Of a stretch of DNA of 8,439 nucleotides, positions 1-5,126 are shown one piece after another (position 1 is the stretch's first letter; every line of letters begins with the position of its first letter). The notes beneath the pieces are model-generated. The model ran no database searches and had not been told where the DNA came from. It saw only the letters and a program-made list of their open reading frames with translations. The DNA comes from Thermoanaerobaculales bacterium (lineage in GTDB: Bacteria > Acidobacteriota > Thermoanaerobaculia > Thermoanaerobaculales > Sulfomarinibacteraceae). The DNA is taken from NCBI GenBank assembly GCA_025456385.1, contig JALOKS010000115.1:1-8439 (forward strand), given 5' to 3'. A program made the position numbers and the translations under genes.

Positions 1-252
1 GCGCAGCTCGACGGCGTGGGCACCGGGTGCGAGGAGCAGCGTGACCGGGGCGGTGCCGCGGAACTCGCCGTCCACGTGCACCTCGGCCGTGTCCGGGATT
101 GCCTCGAACCGGACCGACACGACCTGCTGCTCCGGCGCAGGCTGGTCGGCCGACTCACGGACCGACACGCAGGCTGCGATGACGGCGGCGCCAATGAGGA
201 CGATGACCAGGGCGGCACTGCGCTGCCAACGCAACCGCTGATTCACTGCCAT
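1..252 (-). CDS. PEGA-domain lipoprotein, 5' part only (runs off the left edge)
   Basis: The first 84 codons of a leftward gene are visible and the frame stays open to the window edge. The start ATG (250-252) has an ideal ribosome binding site, GGAGG, five bases upstream. Residues 1-28 form a lipoprotein signal: a basic N-terminus, a hydrophobic core (about 13-27) and the lipobox IAAC, with Cys28 as the expected lipidated residue. A polar Glu/Gln/Pro-rich linker follows, then from about residue 46 a PEGA-type domain with the pattern IPDTAEVHVDGEFRGTAPV and LAPGAHAVELR. PEGA domains are small beta-sandwiches common in surface proteins and in association with kinases. The protein is probably anchored in a membrane and exposed to the periplasm. 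Its full length and any further domains lie outside the window. Function beyond an envelope role cannot be told. Confidence 0.85.
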   Translation of the reverse strand, partial: MAVNQRLRWQRSAALVIVLIGAAVIAACVSVRESADQPAPEQQVVSVRFEAIPDTAEVHVDGEFRGTAPVTLLLAPGAHAVELR

Positions 253-398
253 GTGGACCTCCGATCGTTGTACGCGGCGGGGCCGCTCGCTGTTTGGCTC
301 GGCTCCACGAGGCCGCCGTGCGCGAGACATGCCCGGGAGCGCGCTGAGGGCGCGCCCCGTGCCAGGAGCTCGGGGCCGCAGGAAGGCGGCCGGAAGCC

Positions 399-908
399 CT
401 ACCGATCCGACCACACGGCGAGCTCGTTGCCGGCCGGGTCGGTGAAGTGGAAGCGGCGGCCGCCGGGGAAGCTGAAGATGCCCTGCACGATCGCGCCCCC
501 GTGGGCGCGCACCGAAGCCTCGGCCGCTTCGAGGTCGACGGCGTAGATGATGACCAGCGGCCCGCCGCGCACGACCCGGTCGACGAGCCGGAAGCCGCCC
601 GTCAGGCGGCCGTCCTCGAAGCTCGCGTAGTCCTCGCCCCAGTCCTGCAGCTTCCAGCCGAAAACACCGGCGTAGAAAGCCTTCGTCGCCGCCATGTCGG
701 TGGTCGAGAGCTCGACGTAGTCGATCCGCAGGTCATGCTGCTCCTGGCCCATGGCTGCCTCCCCCGCTGCCGCCGTTTCCGGGTCGTCGTCGACGGGCGG
801 GGGCCCGGCGGTACCGCCGCAGCCGAGGACCGGCAGGGCCGCGACCAGCCAGACCCGCACCGCCGTCGCGAGTGCCCGCCGCCACCGCACCCGGCCCTCA
901 GCGACCAT
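399..908 (-). CDS. VOC (glyoxalase/bleomycin-resistance fold) protein with probable lipoprotein signal
   Basis: The 169-residue product ends in a single VOC module (about residues 61-168), recognised by IDYVELSTTD, FYAGVFGW and the closing RRFHFTDPAGNELAVWS. Candidate metal ligands of the fold include Glu66 and Glu162. Ahead of it are 52 extra residues: a basic start, a hydrophobic run and the lipobox VLGC (Cys30), then a Pro/Asp/Ala-rich linker, as in an envelope lipoprotein. The start at 908 has GGGAGG six bases upstream and overlaps the end of the racemase gene by 11 bases, suggesting translational coupling. A second in-frame ATG (750-752, Met53) is also preceded by GGGAGG at five bases and would give a bare cytosolic VOC protein of 117 residues. 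I favour the long form because the lipobox is specific, but either or both may be made. Substrate is unknown: VOC proteins include dioxygenases, isomerases, lyases and binding proteins. Confidence 0.8.
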   Translation of the reverse strand: MVAEGRVRWRRALATAVRVWLVAALPVLGCGGTAGPPPVDDDPETAAAGEAAMGQEQHDLRIDYVELSTTDMAATKAFYAGVFGWKLQDWGEDYASFEDGRLTGGFRLVDRVVRGGPLVIIYAVDLEAAEASVRAHGGAIVQGIFSFPGGRRFHFTDPAGNELAVWSDR

Positions 909-1614
909 GTCGCGCCTCCCGGACCAGCGCCTCCGCCAGCACCTGCACCGAATCGAGCCACGGCAGCTCCGGAGGGTAGCGCGCGAGCACCAGCGAGACC
1001 TCGGTGCAGCCGGCGATCAGCCCGGTGACGTCCTGGGCCGCGAGGTCGCGCACCGCCAGTGCCAGCACCCGGTAGGCCTCCTCGGAGGGGCCGTGGAGCT
1101 TGACCGCGTCGAGAGCGTCCATCACCGCGTGCTGCACGCCCGCGGTCGGCGGCGCGATGCCGACGAGGCCCTCCCGGTCGAGCGCCTCGTGGAAGAGGCG
1201 CGTGCGCAGGGTGCCGTCGGTGGCGAGCAGGCCGACCACCGCGCCGTCGCCGAAGCGCGCGCGCGCCGCGCGCGCCGCCTCCTCGACCATGTCGAGGACG
1301 GGCACCTTGACCGCCGCCCGCACCTCGCCGAGGAAGGCGTGGGCGGTGTTGCAGGCGACGCCGATCACCTGCGCCCCGGCCTTCGCCAGATTGCGGGCGG
1401 TGTCGGCGAGAGCCGCCACCACCGGCTCGACCTCGCCCGAGAGCAGGGCCTCGGTGCGGTTGGGGATCTTCGGGTTGCAGTCGATCACCACCCGCAGGTG
1501 GTCCTGCTCGACCTTCGCCGGCGTCGCGCGGGTGATCCGCAGCAGCAGCTCCGCCGTCGACTCCGGCCCCATGCCGCCGAGGATGCCGATGACCTTCTCC
1601 GCCACGGCGGCCAT
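898..1614 (-). CDS. Aspartate/glutamate racemase-family protein
   Basis: The 238-residue product is of normal length for the Asp/Glu racemase superfamily, PLP-independent enzymes that invert the alpha carbon using two cysteines. Both expected cysteines are present: Cys88 in GVACNTAH and Cys203 in AGCTEVSL. The N-terminal GILGGMGPEST (about 10-20) is typical of the aspartate racemase branch, as is DCNPKIPNRTEALL (about 45-58). It likely acts on a free amino acid such as aspartate in the cytosol, though substrates vary within the family. The frame stays open upstream to 1782, but those 56 residues are low-complexity, have no family resemblance and would cross the promoter of the divergent gene. 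ATG 1612-1614 is therefore preferred, although it has no strong ribosome binding site. The 3' end overlaps the VOC gene by 11 bases, so the two probably form an operon. Confidence 0.9.
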   Translation of the reverse strand: MAAVAEKVIGILGGMGPESTAELLLRITRATPAKVEQDHLRVVIDCNPKIPNRTEALLSGEVEPVVAALADTARNLAKAGAQVIGVACNTAHAFLGEVRAAVKVPVLDMVEEAARAARARFGDGAVVGLLATDGTLRTRLFHEALDREGLVGIAPPTAGVQHAVMDALDAVKLHGPSEEAYRVLALAVRDLAAQDVTGLIAGCTEVSLVLARYPPELPWLDSVQVLAEALVREARHGR

Positions 1615-1687
1615 TCTACGCGGCCCGACGAGCGGCCCGCGGCCAGGCGTAGAGAGCCCGCGAGGCGGAAAAAGGAGATTGCGTCTC

Positions 1688-1716
1688 TTGACAGACCTCT
1701 CCGCGACACCTACCGT
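1688..1716 (+). promoter_or_regulatory. Sigma-70-like promoter for the tandem-domain secreted protein gene
   Basis: TTGACA (1688-1693), a perfect -35 box, is followed after 17 bases by TACCGT (1711-1716), which keeps the T, A and final T of the -10 consensus. The site lies between the divergent racemase and secreted-protein genes and reads toward the latter. It would give a 5' leader of roughly 100 bases. This assignment is from pattern only. Confidence 0.5.
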
Positions 1717-1824
1717 GCTGGGGTTGCTCCCCCGAAAGCATCCACCGCCCAGCCGCGCCGCCGGCGCGCGGTCCGCGCTCAACCCCGCGGGGCTTCAACC
1801 CCCGCCCGACCCAGGAGGTCCCCG

Positions 1825-2601
1825 ATGTCCCGAGTGCTTCGCTGCCTGATCGTAATGGCCGCCGCCGCGGCCGCGCTCCCCGCCGTCGCCGCCGCCCAGG
1901 GCGAGGACAAACCGCCCACCGGCTACGTCTACTCCACCTACTTCGAGTGCGAGGTCTCCCGCCAGTGGCGCGCGGACGAGATCATGACGTCGCTCATCGC
2001 TCCGGCCTACGACGCCGCGGTCGAGAAGGGTCAGCTCGCGTCCTGGGGCTGGCTCGCCCACCACACCGGCGGCACCTGGCGGCGCGTGCTCTACTACTCG
2101 GCACCCACCGTCCAGGCCCTCCTCGCCGCGCAGGAGGCGGTCGACGCGGCGACCGGCCAGGCCAACCTCGACGCCGACCGTGAGTTCGGAGCGATCTGCG
2201 GCGCCCACGAGGACTACATCTGGCAGGTCGGTACGAGCTCCCGCGGCATGGGCCTGGTGCCCGTCGACCGCGGCGAGGTCGGCTTCTCGGTCTACCTCGA
2301 GTGCGAGATGGGCGAGGAGGAACGCGCCGACGAGATCGTGGCGACGGTCTTCGCACCGATCTACAACCGCCACGTCGCCGAGGGCAGGCTCGCCTCGTGG
2401 GGCTGGCTGAAGCACCACGTGGGCGGCGAGTGGCGCCGCCTGCTGACCATGACCGGCACGGACCACGTCAGCCTGCTCGCCGCCCGAGACGCGATCATCG
2501 AGGAGATGGTCGCCAAGCACGACGAGGTGACGAAGGAGTACGACGACATCTGCGACTCCCACCAGGACTACATGTGGAACATCGTCCACGAGACCCCCTG
2601 A
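1825..2601 (+). CDS. Secreted protein with two tandem copies of an unrecognised ~100-residue domain
   Basis: The ATG at 1825 has AGGAGGT six bases upstream. The 258-residue product opens with a Sec-type signal peptide: MSRVLR, then an Ala/Leu/Val-rich core with likely cleavage after AVAAA near residue 24. The rest is two homologous copies (about 34-136 and 152-254) that align with no gaps at a spacing of exactly 118 residues. Shared features are YxEC (Cys42/Cys160), RADEI, AP.Y, LASWGWL.HH.GG.WRR (71-87/189-205) and CxxHxDYxW (Cys125-Trp133/Cys243-Trp251). Each copy keeps the same two cysteines, which in an exported protein could form one disulfide per domain, and the same His residues. The proportions recall ferredoxin-like alpha/beta-barrel domains such as ABM or EthD, but that is only a guess. 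It has its own promoter and terminator, so it is probably a single-gene unit. I do not recognise the family. Confidence 0.88.
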   Translation: MSRVLRCLIVMAAAAAALPAVAAAQGEDKPPTGYVYSTYFECEVSRQWRADEIMTSLIAPAYDAAVEKGQLASWGWLAHHTGGTWRRVLYYSAPTVQALLAAQEAVDAATGQANLDADREFGAICGAHEDYIWQVGTSSRGMGLVPVDRGEVGFSVYLECEMGEEERADEIVATVFAPIYNRHVAEGRLASWGWLKHHVGGEWRRLLTMTGTDHVSLLAARDAIIEEMVAKHDEVTKEYDDICDSHQDYMWNIVHETP

Positions 2602-2626
2602 GCCGCTGAGTCGCCGCGCGTTCGGG

Positions 2627-2659
2627 CGCCGCCCCCTTCCGGGGCGGCGTTGTTTTCTT
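2627..2659 (+). terminator. Intrinsic terminator after the tandem-domain gene
   Basis: A perfect 9-bp GC stem (CGCCGCCCC at 2627-2635 with GGGGCGGCG at 2641-2649) encloses a 5-base loop and is followed at once by the T-rich run TGTTTTCTT. It starts 25 bases after the stop codon of the upstream gene and separates it from the dehydrogenase operon. Confidence 0.88.
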
Positions 2660-2664
2660 CCCGC

Positions 2665-2693
2665 ACGACAGCGCTCACCGCGCGTGGGATACT
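2665..2693 (+). promoter_or_regulatory. Possible promoter of the acyl-CoA dehydrogenase/phosphotransferase operon
   Basis: ACGACA (2665-2670, four of six bases as TTGACA) and GATACT (2688-2693, four of six as TATAAT) are 17 bases apart. They fill the short gap between the terminator and the dehydrogenase ribosome binding site. Because the terminator stands just upstream, a promoter is expected here. The leader would be very short, about 10-14 bases. Confidence 0.35.
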
Positions 2694-2711
2694 CCCCGCA
2701 CGGAGGGACGC

Positions 2712-3905
2712 ATGGACTTCCAGGTCTCGGAGCGGATGCAGGCGGCGCTCGCCTTGATCAGGACCTTCGTCGACCGCGAGCTCGTGCCCCTCGAGACCGC
2801 CTTCCTCACCCAGCCCTTTCGCAGCCTGCTGCCGGAGCTCGCAAAGAAGCGCGCCAAGGTCAAGCAGATGGGGCTGTGGGCGCCGGGTCACCCGCAGGAG
2901 CTCGGCGGCCTGGGCCTCGATCTCGTCGACCTCGGCCTCGTCTCCGAGGCCCTCGGCCGCACGCCGCTGGGCCACTTCGTCTTCGGCTGCCACGCGCCCG
3001 ACGCCGGCAACGTCGAGATCCTCCACCTCCACGGCACCCCCGAGCAGAAGCGGCGCTGGCTCGCGCCGCTGGTCGCGGGCGAGATCCGCTCCTGCTTCTC
3101 GATGACCGAGGTCGAGATGCCCGGCTCCAACCCGGTGATGATGGAGACCACCGCGGTCAAGGACGGGAGCGACTACGTCATCAACGGCCAGAAGTGGTAC
3201 ACCACCGCCGCCGACGGCGCCGCCTTCGCGGTCGTCATGGCGATCACCGACCCCGAGGCGCCGCCGCACCGCCGCGCCTCGATGGTCATCGTCCCCTGCG
3301 ACACACCCGGCTTCGACCTCGTCCGCAACATCAACGTCATGGGCCACGCCGGCGACGACTACTTCAGCCACGGCGAGATCCTCTACCACTCCTGCCGGGT
3401 GCCGCAGGAGAACCTGCTCGGGCCGGAAGGTGCCGGCTTCGCGATCGCCCAGGAGCGGCTCGGCCCCGGCCGCATCCACCACTGCATGCGCTGGCTCGGC
3501 GTCTGCCGCCGCGCCTTCGAGCTGATGTGCGCGCGGGCGGCGGCGCGCCGCATCTCCCCCACCGAGACCCTGGCCGACAAGGACATCGTCCGCGCCTGGG
3601 TCGCCGAGAGCTATGCCGAGATCGAGGCCGCCCGCCTCCTCACCCTGCACACCGCGTGGCGGATCGACCGCGAGGGCTGGCGCGCCGCCCGCCAGGACAT
3701 CTCGATGATCAAGTTCGTGGTCGCCGGCACCATGCAGAGGGTGGTCGACCGCGCCCTCCAGGTCCACGGCGGCCTCGGCATGACCGACGACACCCTGCTC
3801 GCCTTCTTCTTCCGCCACGAGCGCGCGGCGCGCATCTACGACGGCCCCGACGAGGTCCAGAAGCTGTCGCTCGCGAAGCGGATCCTCGCGGAGCGCCGCG
3901 CGTGA
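2712..3905 (+). CDS. Acyl-CoA dehydrogenase family protein, ACAD10/ACAD11 (LvaC-like) type
   Basis: The 397-residue product has the full length of an FAD-dependent acyl-CoA dehydrogenase. The helical N-domain is residues 1-125, the flavin/substrate beta-domain begins at SMTE (130-133) and KWYTT (161-165), and the C-terminal helical domain contains QVHGGLG (350-356). The stretch ERLGPGRIHHCMRWLG (248-263) is a hallmark of the ACAD10/11 subgroup. At the position of the MCAD-type catalytic glutamate (YEGT) there is Asp377 in YDGPDEV, also seen in that subgroup. The usual TEP.AS loop is replaced by TEVEMPGSN. Relatives in this branch act on phosphorylated 4-hydroxyacyl-CoAs, removing phosphate to give an enoyl-CoA. 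That role is inferred here from motifs and the adjoining kinase gene. ATG 2712 follows GGAGGG by 4-5 bases. The stop overlaps the next start as GTGA. The enzyme is cytosolic. Confidence 0.92.
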   Translation: MDFQVSERMQAALALIRTFVDRELVPLETAFLTQPFRSLLPELAKKRAKVKQMGLWAPGHPQELGGLGLDLVDLGLVSEALGRTPLGHFVFGCHAPDAGNVEILHLHGTPEQKRRWLAPLVAGEIRSCFSMTEVEMPGSNPVMMETTAVKDGSDYVINGQKWYTTAADGAAFAVVMAITDPEAPPHRRASMVIVPCDTPGFDLVRNINVMGHAGDDYFSHGEILYHSCRVPQENLLGPEGAGFAIAQERLGPGRIHHCMRWLGVCRRAFELMCARAAARRISPTETLADKDIVRAWVAESYAEIEAARLLTLHTAWRIDREGWRAARQDISMIKFVVAGTMQRVVDRALQVHGGLGMTDDTLLAFFFRHERAARIYDGPDEVQKLSLAKRILAERRA

Positions 3906-4963
3906 CCGTCGACCGCCCGCGCGCCGTCCGCCCCGGCGAGGAGCTCGACCTCGCCGCCCTCGGCGACTACCTGCGCGCGCTCGACCCGGGCCTCGCCGGC
4001 CCGATCGAGCTCGGCCAGTTCCGCGCCGGCGCCTCCAACCTCACCTACCTGCTGTCCGTCGGCGGCCGCGAGCTCGTCCTGCGGCGGCCGCCGCCCGGCC
4101 GCAAGGCGAAGAGCGCCCACGACATGGGCCGCGAGGTGCGGGTCCTGCGGGCGCTGCGCGGCCACTACCCCTACGTGCCCGAGGTGATCGCCTTCTGCGA
4201 CGACCCCGCGCTGCTCGGCTCCGACTTCTACCTCATGGAGCGCATCCGCGGCATCATCCTGCGCAAGAACCTGCCTGAGGGTCTGCAGCTGAGCCGCGAG
4301 CAGGTGGCGCAGCTCTGCCGCACCGTCGTCGACACCCAGATCGGGCTCCACGAGGTCGACGTCGCCGCCGCCGGCCTTGCCGACCTCGGCCGGCCCGAAG
4401 GCTACGTCCGCCGCCAGGTCGAGGGCTGGAGCGAGCGCTTCCGCGCCGCCCGCACCCCCAACGCGCCCTCCTACGAGCGGGTGATGGCCTGGCTCGCCGA
4501 GCACCGGCCGGCCGAGGTCGGGGCCTGCCTCATCCACGGGGACTTCCGCTTCGACAACCTCGTCCTCGACCCCGAGGATCCGCTCAGGGTCATCGGCGTC
4601 CTCGACTGGGAGATGGCGACCCTCGGCGACCCCCTGATGGACCTCGGCGCGAGCCTCGCCTACTGGATGCAGAAGGGCGACCCCTGGCTGCTGCGCCTGA
4701 TGCGCCTCCAGCCCACCCACCTGCCCGGCATGATGACCCGCGACCAGGTCGTCGCCTACTACCTCGAGCGCCGCGGCCTCGAGATCCCGAGCTTCGACTT
4801 CTACCGCGTCTACGGCGTCTTCCGCCTGGTTGTCATCATGCAGCAGATCTACTGGCGCTACTTCCACGGCCAGACTCGCACCAAACGCTTCGGGCGCTTC
4901 ATCTGGCTCATCAAGTACCTCGAGGGCTACCTCGAGCGGCTGATCAAGCATCCACCACGGTGA
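3902..4963 (+). CDS. APH-fold phosphotransferase, ACAD10/11 kinase-domain (LvaA-like) type
   Basis: The 353-residue product has the protein-kinase-like APH fold. Nucleotide-loop region FRAGASNLTYLL (40-51) and LVLRRPPPG (58-66) match the start of the ACAD10/11 kinase domain, where the lysine strand takes the form LR(K/R)xPPG. The catalytic loop is HGDFRFDN (212-219; Asp214 as base, Asn219 metal ligand) and the metal-binding Asp235 is in LDWEMATLGDP. The start is GTG 3902, sharing GTGA with the dehydrogenase stop. GGAG (3890-3893) sits eight bases upstream. The frame is open much further left, but that part is only a shadow of the dehydrogenase gene. In P. putida levulinate catabolism and in mammalian ACAD10/11, the equivalent kinase phosphorylates the 4-hydroxyl of a hydroxyacyl-CoA, the likely role here. 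Its last ~87 codons recur at 7819-8080. Confidence 0.92.
   Translation: MTVDRPRAVRPGEELDLAALGDYLRALDPGLAGPIELGQFRAGASNLTYLLSVGGRELVLRRPPPGRKAKSAHDMGREVRVLRALRGHYPYVPEVIAFCDDPALLGSDFYLMERIRGIILRKNLPEGLQLSREQVAQLCRTVVDTQIGLHEVDVAAAGLADLGRPEGYVRRQVEGWSERFRAARTPNAPSYERVMAWLAEHRPAEVGACLIHGDFRFDNLVLDPEDPLRVIGVLDWEMATLGDPLMDLGASLAYWMQKGDPWLLRLMRLQPTHLPGMMTRDQVVAYYLERRGLEIPSFDFYRVYGVFRLVVIMQQIYWRYFHGQTRTKRFGRFIWLIKYLEGYLERLIKHPPR
4676..4937 (+). repeat. Direct repeat, left copy (3' part of the phosphotransferase gene)
   Basis: This 262-base segment recurs at 7819-8080 with a constant offset of 3143 bases and no gaps. By hand I count about 16 differences, so roughly 94% identity. Similarity stops abruptly on the left at GGCGACCCCTGG and fades on the right just before the stop codon. 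The two copies bracket the Ser/Thr kinase gene in the same orientation. Confidence 0.9.
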
Positions 4964-5004
4964 CGGTCGTCGGATCAAAAGACCTTCGACCTCCCGCACC
5001 ACGA

Positions 5005-5021
5005 ATTCCAGTTGCTGGAAT
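5005..5021. promoter_or_regulatory. Perfect inverted repeat upstream of the kinase gene (possible operator)
   Basis: ATTCCAG-TTG-CTGGAAT is a perfect 7-bp dyad with a 3-base centre, about 105 bases ahead of the kinase start and 42 after the phosphotransferase stop. It lies in a locally AT-richer intergenic stretch (4964-5126). There is no T-run, so it is not a terminator. A regulator-binding site is possible. I found no convincing -35/-10 pair nearby. Confidence 0.35.
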
Positions 5022-5126
5022 AGCTGCCATGCCTGAGACTGTCATTTCACTTGGCACGCGAGGGCACTCAGCGAACGCGCGGGGGCAATTCATGTTCACA
5101 GGCTCGTCGACGTGGCGGAGGAAGCC

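Noticed and set aside
330..392. GC-rich hairpins (GGCCGC/GCGGCC and GCGCGC/GCGCGC) after the VOC gene as terminators
   Set aside because: Neither is followed by a T-run on the minus strand, and such short GC palindromes are expected by chance at this base composition.
1615..1782. N-terminal extension of the racemase to an upstream start at 1782
   Set aside because: The added 56 residues are low-complexity, unlike any racemase start, and cover the promoter of the divergent gene. GILGGMGPEST normally lies within the first 20 residues.
751..1824. Rightward open frame running into the secreted protein
   Set aside because: It is antisense to the VOC and racemase genes, with His/Arg-rich nonsense composition. 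The signal peptide and ribosome binding site place the true start at 1825.
2684..3901. Long rightward frame joined to the phosphotransferase, as if a 759-residue fusion
   Set aside because: The left half is an Arg/Pro-rich shadow in another frame of the dehydrogenase gene. The real kinase starts at GTG 3902.
2568..5002. Two long leftward open frames (416 and 388 codons) antisense to the dehydrogenase and phosphotransferase
   Set aside because: They are mirror frames produced by the GC-rich third positions, with Val/Ala/Asp/Glu-rich composition and no domain resemblance.
5052..5070. Possible sigma-54 site (TGGCACGCGAGGGCA) before the kinase gene
   Set aside because: The -24 GG and -12 GC are one base too close, and the TTGC element is poor.
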